Positions 14,757-23,521 are shown, numbered from the stretch's first letter. The stretch: 33,253 nucleotides of DNA from an uncultured Woeseia sp. (GCA_937925605.1 CALALV010000130.1:1-33253), one strand, 5' to 3'. Notes: generated by a model from the letters alone, not told the origin. Program-made: numbers and translations.

Positions 14757-16034
14757 ATGCGAGTCGCCTACGCCGCACTGACCTACCTGCTGCTGCCGCT
14801 GTACGCGCTGTACTTCATGCTGCGCGGGCTGGGCAACCGCAGTTACTGGGATCGCCTCGGGCAGCGTTTCGGTCTCGGCTACCCGGCGCTGCCGGAGGGC
14901 ACGATCTGGGTGCACGCGGTGTCGGTCGGCGAGGTGCAGGCGTCCGCACCGCTGGTCACGACACTGCTGGAGCGCTTCCCCGAGCGGCCGCTGCTGATAA
15001 CGACCGTGACGCCGACCGGCGCCGAGCGCGCCCGCAAGCTGTTCGGCGACGCGATCACGCACTGCTACATCCCGTTCGAAACGCCGACGGCCGTGAACCG
15101 CTTCTTCGCGCGCCTCAGGCCCGCGTTCGCGCTGATCATGGAAACGGAGATCTGGCCGAACCTGTACCGTGCCTGCGGAATCCGCGGCGTGCCGCTCGTG
15201 CTGGTCAGCGCGCGCATCTCGCCGCGCTCGGTCGGCAACTACCGCCGGCTCCTGCCGCTGTTTCGCGAAACGCTGTCGCACGGAATCCTGATCGCCGCGC
15301 AGAGCCGCGCCGACGCCGACCGCTTCCTGTCGCTCGGCGCGAACCGCGAACGCACCTGGGTGACCGGCAACATCAAGTTCGACATCGCGCTGCCGCCGGA
15401 ACTGCCCGCGAAGGGCAGGGCACTGCGCGCCGGGCTGTGGCCCGACCGGCCCGCATGGATCGCGGCCAGCACGCACGAGGGCGAGGAGACGCAGGTGCTG
15501 GACGCGCACGCCGCGGTGCTGGAGGCGCATCCCGACGCGCTGCTGGTGCTGGTGCCGCGGCACCCGCAGCGCTTCGCCGCCGTGGCCTCGCTGCTGGAGC
15601 GGCGCGGCCTGGATTTCCGGACCCGGACCTCGGGCGAGGCGCCCGCGGCGGCCACGCAGGTGTTCCTGGTCGACACGATGGGCGAGTTACCGCTGTTCTA
15701 CGCGGCGAGCGACGTCGCGTTCGTCGGCGGCACTCTGGTGCCGGTCGGCGGCCACAACCTGCTGGAGCCCGGTGCGCTGGGGCTGCCGGTGGTCACCGGG
15801 CCGCACCTGTTCAACACGCAGGAGATCGCCGACATGTTCGCCGCGGCCGAGGCGTCGGTCAGCGTAGACGGTCCCGCGGCGCTGGGCCGCGCGGTCAGCG
15901 GCTTGCTGGCCGATGCCGGGCGCCGCGCGACGACCGGCGAACGCGGCCGGCAGGTCGTCGAGCGGAACCGCGGCTCGCTGGACCGCCTGCTGGTGCTGCT
16001 CGAGCCGCTGATCGCGGCGCGCGACACGCGCTAG
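14757..16034 (+). CDS. waaA: 3-deoxy-D-manno-octulosonic acid (Kdo) transferase WaaA
   Basis: Transfers Kdo from CMP-Kdo to lipid IVA at the inner membrane, linking lipid A and core. 425 residues, equal to E. coli WaaA. An N-terminal membrane anchor (YLLLPLYALYFML) precedes the GT30 domain. Visible motifs include WVHAVSVGEVQASAPLV near residues 50-66, METEIWPNLYRACG, the glycosyltransferase segment VTGNIKFD, and PVGGHNLLEPGALGLPVVTGP near residues 328-348. The start ATG 14757 follows hldE by 29 bases; its Shine-Dalgarno is weak, which fits translation after hldE. The neighbouring hldE supplies the heptose precursor for the same core. Confidence 0.97.
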   Translation: MRVAYAALTYLLLPLYALYFMLRGLGNRSYWDRLGQRFGLGYPALPEGTIWVHAVSVGEVQASAPLVTTLLERFPERPLLITTVTPTGAERARKLFGDAITHCYIPFETPTAVNRFFARLRPAFALIMETEIWPNLYRACGIRGVPLVLVSARISPRSVGNYRRLLPLFRETLSHGILIAAQSRADADRFLSLGANRERTWVTGNIKFDIALPPELPAKGRALRAGLWPDRPAWIAASTHEGEETQVLDAHAAVLEAHPDALLVLVPRHPQRFAAVASLLERRGLDFRTRTSGEAPAAATQVFLVDTMGELPLFYAASDVAFVGGTLVPVGGHNLLEPGALGLPVVTGPHLFNTQEIADMFAAAEASVSVDGPAALGRAVSGLLADAGRRATTGERGRQVVERNRGSLDRLLVLLEPLIAARDTR

Positions 16035-16097
16035 CCGGCTGTCGCACGACCCGACTTCAGCGACAAGGCGCCGGCGACGACGTGCACGCGAACCGTT

Positions 16098-16137
16098 GCC
16101 GGGGCTGCGATTGCCTCGTATCGCCCCGGCCGGGGCG
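16098..16137. terminator. Overlapping inverted repeats between waaA and tolC
   Basis: The 117-base convergent gap holds GCCGGGGC (16098-16105) pairing with GCCCCGGC (16123-16130), with inner GCGAT/ATCGC. Overlapping it is the perfect 16-base palindrome CGCCCCGGCCGGGGCG (16122-16137). Either could fold as a terminator hairpin serving waaA or tolC, but no T-tract follows on either side. Confidence 0.4.
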
Positions 16138-16151
16138 GTCCCGGCGGCCGG

Positions 16152-17567
16152 TCAGCTGCCGCTCTCGATCCCGTAGTCCTCGGGCTCGACGTCCTCGGGT
16201 GCCTCGCGTTCGACCAGGTGCCGGTCGATCTGCTCGAGGTCCTCGACTTTCAGCGTGCCGGCCGCCTGCTTGAGACGCAGCACGTTGCCGACGTAGACGT
16301 AACGGCTCTGGTAGTAGTTCGTGATCGCCGAGTACAGCGCGCGCTGCGAGTTCAGCACGTCGACGATCGTGCGCGTGCCGACTTCGAAGCCGGCCTGGGT
16401 CGCCTCGAGCGCCGTGCGGCTCGAGGCCACGGCCTGCTCCAGCGCGTTGACGCGGCTGATCTCGGACAGCACGCCCAGGTAGGCGTCGCGGGTCGCGCGC
16501 TCGGTCTCGCGCGCGACGCGCTGCAGCTGTTCGCGCGCGGCGCGGTGCAGGTAGACCGCCTCGCGCACCCGGGATGAGGTGCGGCCGCCGGAGAACAGCG
16601 GCACGGTCAGCTGCAGCGAGATCGAATCGGCCGTAACGTCGGTATCGAAGGACAGGTTGTCGATCAGGTCGCGCGTCTCGTCCTGCGAGTCGCTGTAGTT
16701 CGCGACCAGCTCCAGCGTCGGGTAGTGCCCGGTGCGGCGGAACGCGATTTCATCGCGGGCGATCTGCTCGTCGAGGCGGCTCGCGATCAGCGCGAGGTTC
16801 TGGTCCATGGCCAGATCGATCCAGCTCTGCTCGGCAGCCGGGTTCGGTGCCGGCAGCGGGAACTCGTCGCCCGGTGCCTCGAGGCTCGGCACGTACTGGC
16901 CGGTGATCTCGCGCAGCAGTTCGCGCGCGGTCGCCAGTTCGCGCTTCGCGCCAATCTCGGCGGCCACGGACTGGTCGTAGGCCGCCTGCGATTCCTGCAC
17001 GTCGGTGATCGCGATCAGGCCGACCTCGAAACGCTGCTTCGCCTGCTCGAGCTGGCGCGCGATCGCCAGCCGGTCGGCGTGGATCGAGCGCAGCCGGTCC
17101 TCGGCGGCCAGCACGTCGAAGTAGCGGGTGGTGACCCGGACGATCAGGTCCTGTTGCGCCGCCTCGTAGTCCGCTTCGGCCTTCGCGACCTGCTTGTTCG
17201 CCTGCTTCAGCGTGACCAGCTGGTCCCAGCGGAAGATCGTCTGCCGCAGGTTGACCTGCCAGCCGGTCGAGTCGGTCTCGTTGTTGAACACGGTCGAGCC
17301 CGGTCCGGTCGGCAGGAAGATGACCTGGCCGCCGTCGGCGCTGCGCTCCTCGTACTGGCCGCCCGCCGTGATCTGCGGGAACAGCGCGCCGCGCGCCTGC
17401 GGCAGCGTCTCCAGCGCCGCGAGGCGGCGGGACTCCGCTTCGTGGATCAGCGGGTCGCTCTGCAGCGCCTGCTGGTAGACCTCGAGCAGCGAGGCGGCGT
17501 GCGCGGGCATCCCCGGCGACAGCAGCGCGCAGGCGATCGGAATCAGGAGTTTCTTGATCTGGTTCAT
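16152..17567 (-). CDS. tolC: TolC-family outer membrane efflux/export protein
   Basis: Outer-membrane channel that couples to inner-membrane pumps and type I secretion systems. 471 residues (E. coli precursor 493). The signal peptide is MNQIKKLLIPIACALLSPGMPAHA. The two repeated halves of the TolC fold are visible: SLLEVYQQALQSDPLIHEAE at the mature N-terminus and AEQSWIDLAMDQNLALIASR near the middle. The second half carries FRRTGHYPTLELVANYS and ends with TRTIVDVLNSQRALYSAITNYYQSRY, typical of the TolC type I secretion subgroup. The ATG at 17567 lacks a strong Shine-Dalgarno. An AT-rich block with a TTGACT -35 lies upstream. The upstream rhodanese and Pcm-like genes are a conserved tolC neighbourhood in related bacteria. 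Confidence 0.95.
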   Translation of the reverse strand: MNQIKKLLIPIACALLSPGMPAHAASLLEVYQQALQSDPLIHEAESRRLAALETLPQARGALFPQITAGGQYEERSADGGQVIFLPTGPGSTVFNNETDSTGWQVNLRQTIFRWDQLVTLKQANKQVAKAEADYEAAQQDLIVRVTTRYFDVLAAEDRLRSIHADRLAIARQLEQAKQRFEVGLIAITDVQESQAAYDQSVAAEIGAKRELATARELLREITGQYVPSLEAPGDEFPLPAPNPAAEQSWIDLAMDQNLALIASRLDEQIARDEIAFRRTGHYPTLELVANYSDSQDETRDLIDNLSFDTDVTADSISLQLTVPLFSGGRTSSRVREAVYLHRAAREQLQRVARETERATRDAYLGVLSEISRVNALEQAVASSRTALEATQAGFEVGTRTIVDVLNSQRALYSAITNYYQSRYVYVGNVLRLKQAAGTLKVEDLEQIDRHLVEREAPEDVEPEDYGIESGS

Positions 17568-17606
17568 GGTCGACTGTCCGGTCAGTGCCGCCGCAGGGCG
17601 GAGTGT

Positions 17607-17636
17607 TATGGTTAACTATATCACTACATCAGTCAA
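17607..17636 (-). promoter_or_regulatory. tolC promoter region with AT-rich dyad
   Basis: A short AT-rich block in GC-rich DNA. On the minus strand TTGACT (17636-17631) is a good -35; the -10 is ambiguous (TAACCA at spacer 16 or AACCAT at 17). The downstream part is a near-perfect dyad, TATGGTTAACTATA (17607-17620), centred on GTTAAC with one mismatch per arm pair. It could be an operator overlapping the -10. This gives tolC its own promoter within the pcm-like/rhodanese/tolC cluster. Confidence 0.5.
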
Positions 17637-17647
17637 GGGCGGGCGGG

Positions 17648-17968
17648 TCAGTAGCGGCCGAGCCCGGTGTCGACTTCGCGCGACCACGCGTCGATGCCGC
17701 CGAGCACGTTGGCGACGCGCGTGAAGCCCTGCTCGACGAGGTAGCCCGCGACCCGCGCGCTTCTGCCGCCCGAGTGGCACAGGACCGCGACCGGCGTGTC
17801 CCTGTCCAGCTCCTCGAGCCGGTCGGGAATCTCGTTGAGCGGGATGTGCAGTGCCTCGTCCAGCCGGACGATTTCGACTTCCCAGTCCTCTCGGACGTCG
17901 ACTATCTGCCAAAGTTCGCCGCGTTCCCGCTCGTTGCACAGCGCCATCGGCGTCAGTTCTTCGAACAT
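17648..17968 (-). CDS. Rhodanese-domain protein, single domain
   Basis: 106 residues from the ATG at 17968 (MFEELTPMALCNERERGE). Single rhodanese fold, a sulfur-transfer or persulfide-handling domain. Motifs are WQIVDVREDWEVEIVRL near residue 20-36, HIPLNEIPDRLEEL, and the active loop VAVLCHSGGRSARVAGYL with the catalytic Cys. The six-residue loop CHSGGRS suits sulfur rather than phosphate chemistry (Cdc25-like loops have seven). No signal peptide is visible, so it is probably cytoplasmic. An upstream ATG at 17998 would add MPRRAQRTGN, which looks unconserved. It lies between a Pcm-like gene and tolC on the same strand; why this trio is linked is unknown. Confidence 0.9.
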   Translation of the reverse strand: MFEELTPMALCNERERGELWQIVDVREDWEVEIVRLDEALHIPLNEIPDRLEELDRDTPVAVLCHSGGRSARVAGYLVEQGFTRVANVLGGIDAWSREVDTGLGRY

Positions 17969-18062
17969 GTTGCCCGTCCGCTGCGCGCGGCGCGGCATCC
18001 GCGCCGTGCCTGTTGATAGGATGCCGCGGGCGCCGAAACGGTTTCAGCGGTCCGCAGCGCCG

Positions 18063-18716
18063 TCAGAACGAGAATGCCGACGGTTCGACGACATTCTGCA
18101 GCCGCGGCAGGCAAGTCTCAAACGCCGCGCGCGACGCGATGCTGCCGTCCGGTTGCCGGGTGTAGACGCGCGCCTCCATGACCGGCGGCTCGCCGATCAC
18201 GACGAACAGGCGGCCGCCGGGCGCCAGCGCCTCCAGCAGGCGCTCGTCCAGCCGCGGCAGCGAGCCCGTCACGGCGATCGCGTCGAACTGCCCGTCGGGC
18301 GGGCCGTCGGCCGCCACGTCGTGACGCTTCAGCGATACGTTGTCGATGCCGTGCTGCGCGAATTTTTCCGCGGCCGCATTCAGTACGTCCTCGTGGATGT
18401 CGACGCTGGTCACGCTCGCGGCAAGCCGCGCGAGGCAGGCGGTCAGGAAGCCGCTGCCGGTACCGACCGCGAGTACCGAATCGCCGGGCGCGAGTGCGAG
18501 TGCCTGCAGCAGCCGACCCTCGACCGACGGACGCAACATGCGTTCGCCGTGCGCCAGCGGAATTTCGGCGTCCGCGTAGGCCAGCTGCCGCCACTCGCTC
18601 GGCACGAAGTCCTCGCGCGGCAGTTCCCGGAACAGGTCGAGCAGCCGGTCCTCGAAGACGTCCCAGGTCCGGATCTGCTGTTCCACCATCTGTTGTCGCG
18701 CAAAATCGCTGTTCAT
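18063..18716 (-). CDS. Protein-L-isoaspartate O-methyltransferase family protein (Pcm-like, divergent)
   Basis: 217 residues from ATG 18716 (MNSDFARQQMVEQQIRTWDV, the usual opening of this subgroup); ATG 18773 would add 19 residues and cannot be excluded. The class I SAM-binding strand reads VLAVGTGSGFLTACLA where canonical Pcm has VLEIGTGSGY, and the acidic SVDIHEDVL follows. The repair-enzyme motif GQTISQP, which contacts isoaspartate, is replaced here by GERMLRP, and the usual TAAPP loop by TGSLP. It may therefore methylate something other than damaged protein; that is inference. It heads the pcm-like/rhodanese/tolC cluster, with a candidate promoter at 18809-18838. Confidence 0.85.
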   Translation of the reverse strand: MNSDFARQQMVEQQIRTWDVFEDRLLDLFRELPREDFVPSEWRQLAYADAEIPLAHGERMLRPSVEGRLLQALALAPGDSVLAVGTGSGFLTACLARLAASVTSVDIHEDVLNAAAEKFAQHGIDNVSLKRHDVAADGPPDGQFDAIAVTGSLPRLDERLLEALAPGGRLFVVIGEPPVMEARVYTRQPDGSIASRAAFETCLPRLQNVVEPSAFSF

Positions 18717-18808
18717 CGGGCTGCTCTGCAACATCTGCTCATCCGTGCACACCGCGCGGCGCGCGGGCGTCATTTCGGCGGCGCGTCGGGGCGCCGGGCT
18801 GTTTTAGA

Positions 18809-18838
18809 ATTATGGTGAATCATTGCGGTGCGGGGCAA
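18809..18838 (-). promoter_or_regulatory. Candidate promoter for the Pcm-like gene
   Basis: On the minus strand TTGCCC (18838-18833) and CATAAT (18814-18809) are 18 bases apart, matching consensus at four and five of six positions. Transcription would start near 18802, 29 bases before ATG 18773 and 86 before ATG 18716, so it does not decide between the two starts. Confidence 0.45.
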
Positions 18839-19068
18839 TCGCTGAGCTATGCTGTCTCGAGCGGTTTGATGCTCAAAAAATAAATACCTCGCGGTCCCGC
18901 GCCGGGAGCCATGGTCCCGGGCGCCGCATAATAACAAATGATCGGGTCGCGGCCGTGGCTGGCGGTTCGTTCGCCGAAGAGGACACGGCCAGGTTTGCAT
19001 CGCGAGCAATTTCCACAGGATCTGCAGCCCGACGAAATGACTCCTGCCGGTCATACCGGAGCGCCGTC
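18839..19068. other. Non-coding gap upstream of the GGDEF-EAL gene, with a hairpin
   Basis: The reading frame of the downstream gene stays open here, but the codons are atypical (Ser/Arg/Cys mixtures, low GC at third positions) and lack family similarity. At 18899-18924 GCGCCGGGA pairs with TCCCGGGCGC (one bulged G) around CCATGG, a possible leader hairpin. An A-rich patch (18875-18886) lies just before it. No c-di-GMP riboswitch core was recognised. Confidence 0.4.
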
Positions 19069-21396
19069 GTGGGCCTGAGCGCACTCGTCGGCCTGCTCGG
19101 CGGCCTGCTCGGCGTGGCCGTGGCCGCGCTGGCCTGGCTGGCGTTGCGCAGCCGCCGCCGGGATCGCGAGCTCGAGCGCTTCCACGACGAGCTGGTGGCG
19201 GCCGCCGGCGACGCATCCGTGGGCCGCAGGCTCGACAGCAGCCGCGGCGGCGCGCTAGGCGACGTGCAGCAGACCGTGAACCGGCTGTTCGACGCGCTGA
19301 CCGACCGCGACCAGGAAATCCAGGACCGCGACCGGCTGTTCGCCGAGTTCGCGCGCACGATCCCGGAGGTCGTGCTGATCCATGACGAGCGCATCCTGCT
19401 GGCCAACGAGAGCGCGGCCAGCCTGATCGGGCTGGCGCCGGAGCAGCTCGAAGGCCGCCAGGTGGCCGACCTCGTCAAGCCGGCCTACCGTGCGCTGTTC
19501 CGCAAGACCATGGCGCGCCGGCTCGGCGGCCAGAAGGTGCCGGAGCGGCTCGAGATCCAGCTGATCAACGGCAACGACCAGGGCCTGTGGGTTGAAGCGC
19601 AGAGTTCGCTGATCGAGTACCGCGGCAATGACGCGATCCTGACCGTCGCGCGCGACGTCAGCTACCGCAAGAGCCTCGAAGTCAGCCTGAGCCGCAGCAA
19701 GCGCCAGGCGCAGTACACGCTCGAGTCGATCTCGGAGGGGGTCATTACGACCGACAACGAGGGCCGCATCGACTACATGAACCGGGCCGCGGAGAGCATG
19801 ACCGGCACCGATCGCGAGTCCGCGGCCGGGCAGACGGTCGGCGACATCTTCGCGCTGATCGACGAGGCGGACCGGCGCTCGCTCGGCGACCCGGTCGAAC
19901 GCTGCCTGGCCATGCGGCGGCGCGTCAACATGGGACGCCGCGCGTTGCTCGTGAGCCGCGACGGCGAGCAGGAACACTCCGTCGAGCTGACGGCGTCGCC
20001 GATCAAGGGCCCGGCCAACAGCATTACCGGCACCGTCGTCGTGTTCCACGACGTCAGCGAGCTGCGCGGCCTGACCCGCCAGATGAGCTACCAGGCCACG
20101 CACGATCCGCTGACCGGCCTCGTCAACCGTCGCGAGTTCGAACGCCGCCTGCAGGAGGCGATGGACCAGGCGCACGCCGAGGACGCCAGCCACATCCTCT
20201 GCTACATGGATCTCGACCGTTTCAAGGCCGTCAACGACAGCTGCGGGCACCTGGCCGGGGACAACATGCTGCGCGAGGTGGCCACGCTGATCAGGGACCA
20301 GGTGCGCGACTCGGACTTCGTCGGGCGCCTGGGCGGCGACGAGTTCGGCACGCTGCTGATCGGCTGCCCGATCGAGAAGGCGACGCAGATCGCGAACGAC
20401 ATCTGTACGGCCGTCTCCGACTACCGGTTCGTCTGGCAGGACAAGATCTTCAACATCGGCATTTCGATCGGCCTGGTCGAGATCACGCAGGCGAGCGGCA
20501 CGCTGCAGGACCTCGTGAGTGCCGCCGACTCGGCCTGCTACGTCGCGAAACAGCGCGGCCGCGGCCAGGTCCACGTCTACTCGGCGCGCGACGAGGCGAT
20601 CGCGCGGGAACGCGGCGACATCCAGTGGCTGCGGCAGATGCAGGCCGCGCTGCACGAGGACCGTTTCCAGCTCGCGCTGCAGTCGATCATCGCGACCACC
20701 GGCCAGGACCAGGGCCCGGCCTACGAGGTCCTGATCCGGCTGCCCGACGAGCGCGGCCGGGTCGCGAACTCGGCGGAGTTCCTGCGTCCCGCGCAGCGCT
20801 ACCAGCTGATGCCGCAGATCGACCGCTGGGTCGTCTCCGCGACGCTGTCCGCGCTGAACGCCGGGGAGATCCGCCTGCCGCGCGGCCGCAGCTGCTCGAT
20901 CAACATCTCCGGGCAGACGCTGTCCGACGAGGGATTCCTGGCCTTCGTCGTCGATTCGCTGGACCGCAGCGGCGTGGCCCCGGAGAGCATCTGCTTCGAA
21001 GTCAACGAGGGCGTCGTCACCACGGACGTGCAGCACGTGCAGCGCTTCATCGAAGTCCTGCACGGCATCGGTTGCACCTTTGCGCTCGACGACTTCGGTT
21101 CCGGGCTGGGCTCCTTCTCGCGCCTGAAGCGCCTGCCGGTGGACTACCTGAAGATCGACGGGGCCTACACGCGCGGACTGCCGGCCGACGAGATCAACCA
21201 GGAGATGGTCACGGCGATGATCAAGCTGGCCCGCACGATGGAGTTCCGGGTCATCGCGGAGCAGGTCGAGAGCCAGCAGGACTTCGACTGGCTGCGCGAC
21301 GTCGGCGTCGACTTCGTGCAGGGTAATTTCGTCGAGGAACCGGTGCCGCTCGGCACGGCCTCGACCTCGGGCACGTTCCGCGCGCTGCGGCTGTAG
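19069..21396 (+). CDS. Membrane-anchored PAS-PAS-GGDEF-EAL cyclic-di-GMP signalling protein
   Basis: 775 residues. An N-terminal transmembrane helix (about residues 2-26) and a basic stop-transfer (RSRRRDRELERF) are followed by a helical linker, two PAS domains (about 95-210 and 220-340), GGDEF and EAL. The diguanylate cyclase site GGDEF is intact at residues 422-426. The phosphodiesterase domain has EVL instead of EAL (Glu553), yet keeps the other metal and catalytic residues: Asn in INIS, Glu in FEVNE, DDFG (674-675), Lys in YLKID, Glu in VIAEQVE and Gln in VQGNF. Both activities are thus possible. The GTG start has GGAG seven bases upstream; the earlier TTG at 18823 is rejected. It ends at a terminator shared with convergent hppA. 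Confidence 0.92.
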   Translation: MGLSALVGLLGGLLGVAVAALAWLALRSRRRDRELERFHDELVAAAGDASVGRRLDSSRGGALGDVQQTVNRLFDALTDRDQEIQDRDRLFAEFARTIPEVVLIHDERILLANESAASLIGLAPEQLEGRQVADLVKPAYRALFRKTMARRLGGQKVPERLEIQLINGNDQGLWVEAQSSLIEYRGNDAILTVARDVSYRKSLEVSLSRSKRQAQYTLESISEGVITTDNEGRIDYMNRAAESMTGTDRESAAGQTVGDIFALIDEADRRSLGDPVERCLAMRRRVNMGRRALLVSRDGEQEHSVELTASPIKGPANSITGTVVVFHDVSELRGLTRQMSYQATHDPLTGLVNRREFERRLQEAMDQAHAEDASHILCYMDLDRFKAVNDSCGHLAGDNMLREVATLIRDQVRDSDFVGRLGGDEFGTLLIGCPIEKATQIANDICTAVSDYRFVWQDKIFNIGISIGLVEITQASGTLQDLVSAADSACYVAKQRGRGQVHVYSARDEAIARERGDIQWLRQMQAALHEDRFQLALQSIIATTGQDQGPAYEVLIRLPDERGRVANSAEFLRPAQRYQLMPQIDRWVVSATLSALNAGEIRLPRGRSCSINISGQTLSDEGFLAFVVDSLDRSGVAPESICFEVNEGVVTTDVQHVQRFIEVLHGIGCTFALDDFGSGLGSFSRLKRLPVDYLKIDGAYTRGLPADEINQEMVTAMIKLARTMEFRVIAEQVESQQDFDWLRDVGVDFVQGNFVEEPVPLGTASTSGTFRALRL

Positions 21397-21410
21397 CCGC
21401 CGGTCCCCGG

Positions 21411-21448
21411 TCCAAAAAAAACCGCCGGCAGCGAGCTGCCGGCGGTTT
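21411..21448 (-). terminator. Strong intrinsic terminator of hppA
   Basis: A perfect 13-base stem (AAACCGCCGGCAG / CTGCCGGCGGTTT) with four-base loop CGAG begins 27 bases after the hppA stop. On the minus strand it is followed by a run of eight Ts, the textbook intrinsic terminator. In the plus direction it follows the GGDEF-EAL gene, but its T run is only TTT, so it probably serves both genes with unequal strength. Confidence 0.95.
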
Positions 21449-21474
21449 GCCTGTTGCGCGTTCGCTGCGTGGTC

Positions 21475-23508
21475 TTACAGCAGCGGCACCATCAGCAGGG
21501 CGACGATGTTGATGATCTTGATCAGCGGGTTGATCGCCGGGCCGGCCGTGTCCTTGTACGGGTCGCCGACCGTGTCGCCGGTTACCGCGGCCTTGTGCGC
21601 ATCCGAACCCTTGCCGCCGCAGTTGCCGTCCTCGATGTACTTCTTCGCGTTGTCCCACGCGCCGCCGCCGGCGGTCATCGAGATGGCCACGAACAGGCCG
21701 GTGACGATCGTGCCGAGCAGCAGGCCGCCGAGCGCCTCGACGCCGAGCGCGAAGCCGACGATCAGCGGGACCGCGATCGGCAGCAGGCTCGGTACGACCA
21801 TTTCCTTGATTGCCGCCTTGGTCAGCAGGTCGACGGCGCGGCCGTAGTCCGGCTTGCCGGTGCCTTCCATGATGCCCGGGATCTCGCGGAACTGGCGGCG
21901 CACCTCGTTGACGACCGAGCCCGCGGCGCGGCCTACGGCTTCCATCGCCATCGCGCCGAACAGGAACGGCACCAGGCCGCCGATGAACAGGCCGATGATG
22001 ACGCGGTAGTCGTTCAGCAGGAAGGTGACGTTGCGGCCCTCGCTGAGTAGCGCGTTGTTGTAGTCGGCGAACAGCACCAGCGCGGCGAGGCCGGCCGAGC
22101 CGATCGCGTAGCCCTTCGTGACCGCCTTGGTCGTGTTGCCCACGGCGTCGAGCTGGTCGGTGATATTGCGCACCTCGGGCGGCAGCTCGGACATCTCGGC
22201 GATGCCGCCGGCGTTGTCGGTGATCGGGCCGAAGGCGTCCAGCGCGACGATGACGCCGGTCATCGACAGCATGGTCGTGGCGGCGATCGCGATGTTGTAC
22301 AGGCCGCCCATTGCGTCCGGGGCGAGCTGGAAGGCGCCCCAGATGCTGGCGCAGACCGCGATGACGGGCAGCGCGGTCGCCTTCATCGAGATACCGAGGC
22401 CCGCGATGATGTTCGTCGCGTCGCCGGTCAGCGAGGCGTTCGCGATCGTTTTCACCGGCGCGTAGTCGGTGCCGGTGTAGTACTCGGTGATCACGACCAT
22501 GGCCGCGGTCAGGCCGAGGCCGATCAGCGCCGAGCCGAAGATGCCGGCGGCGTTGCCGGAGCCCGCCATCATCGCGTTGGTCAGCGGGTAGAACGCAACC
22601 GCGGCCAGCACGCCGGCGACTATCAGGCCCTTGTACAGCGCGCCCATGACCTTGCCGCCGTCCGAGGTCCGCACGAAGAACGTGCCAACGATGGATGCGA
22701 CGATCGACACGGCGCCGAGCGCCAGCGGGTAGATGACCGCCTCGGTGCCGTAGCTGCCGGCCAGCAGGCCGCCGAGCAGCATCGTGGCGATGATGGTCAC
22801 CGCGTAGGTCTCGAACAGGTCAGCGGCCATGCCGGCGCAATCGCCGACGTTGTCGCCGACGTTGTCCGCGATGACGCCCGGGTTGCGCGGGTCGTCCTCG
22901 GGGATGCCCGCCTCGACCTTGCCGACGAGGTCGGCACCGACGTCGGCGCCCTTGGTGAAGATGCCGCCGCCGAGTCGCGCGAAGATGGAGATCAGCGAGC
23001 CGCCGAAGGCCAGGCCGACCAGCGCGTGGATCGCATCGTCTACGCTCGAGCCGCTCGCGGTCAGCACGAAGTAGTAGCCGGCGACGCCGAGCAGGCCGAG
23101 GCCCACGACCAGCAGGCCCGTGATCGCGCCGCCGCGGAAGGCCACGTTGAGCGCCGGGTTCACGCCCTTCGTCGCTGCCTCGGCGGTGCGCACGTTGGCC
23201 CGCACCGAGACGAACATGCCGATGTAGCCGGCCAGCGCGGAGAACACGGCGCCGATCGCGAAGCCCGTGGCCGTCAGCCAGTCGAGGGCGACGCCCAGCA
23301 CGAGGAACAGGACCACGCCGACGATGCCGATCGTGAAGTACTGCCGGTTCATGTAGGCGCCGGCGCCTTCCTGGATCGCCTGCGCGATCTTCTGCATGCG
23401 GTCGTTACCGGCCGGCTGCTTAAGAATCCACTGTGCGGACAGGAGCCCGTACAGGATGGCGGCGATACCGGCGCCGATCGCCAGCCATAGCCACAACTCG
23501 TTACTCAT
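21475..23508 (-). CDS. hppA: Membrane-bound proton-translocating pyrophosphatase (K+-independent type)
   Basis: Integral membrane enzyme that pumps H+ out of the cytoplasm using PPi hydrolysis, or makes PPi from the gradient. 677 residues, about 16 helices. The PPi/Mg site is intact: DVGADLVGKVEAGIPEDDPR, DNVGDNVGDCAGMAADL, and near the end DNAKKYIEDG and GDTVGDPYKDTAGPAINPLIK. The diagnostic stretch GNTTKAVTKGYAIGSAG has Lys where K+-dependent enzymes have Ala, marking the K+-independent H+-pump class. AGGAGA sits just upstream of ATG 23508. The upstream gene on the same strand is the PPi-dependent phosphofructokinase, so the two share PPi. A strong terminator follows. Confidence 0.97.
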   Translation of the reverse strand: MSNELWLWLAIGAGIAAILYGLLSAQWILKQPAGNDRMQKIAQAIQEGAGAYMNRQYFTIGIVGVVLFLVLGVALDWLTATGFAIGAVFSALAGYIGMFVSVRANVRTAEAATKGVNPALNVAFRGGAITGLLVVGLGLLGVAGYYFVLTASGSSVDDAIHALVGLAFGGSLISIFARLGGGIFTKGADVGADLVGKVEAGIPEDDPRNPGVIADNVGDNVGDCAGMAADLFETYAVTIIATMLLGGLLAGSYGTEAVIYPLALGAVSIVASIVGTFFVRTSDGGKVMGALYKGLIVAGVLAAVAFYPLTNAMMAGSGNAAGIFGSALIGLGLTAAMVVITEYYTGTDYAPVKTIANASLTGDATNIIAGLGISMKATALPVIAVCASIWGAFQLAPDAMGGLYNIAIAATTMLSMTGVIVALDAFGPITDNAGGIAEMSELPPEVRNITDQLDAVGNTTKAVTKGYAIGSAGLAALVLFADYNNALLSEGRNVTFLLNDYRVIIGLFIGGLVPFLFGAMAMEAVGRAAGSVVNEVRRQFREIPGIMEGTGKPDYGRAVDLLTKAAIKEMVVPSLLPIAVPLIVGFALGVEALGGLLLGTIVTGLFVAISMTAGGGAWDNAKKYIEDGNCGGKGSDAHKAAVTGDTVGDPYKDTAGPAINPLIKIINIVALLMVPLL

Positions 23509-23521
23509 TTATGTCTCCTGG

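Noticed and set aside
18823..19068. N-terminal extension of the GGDEF-EAL protein to TTG 18823
   Set aside because: The extension has atypical codons and no domain, while GTG 19069 has a Shine-Dalgarno and starts directly at the membrane helix.
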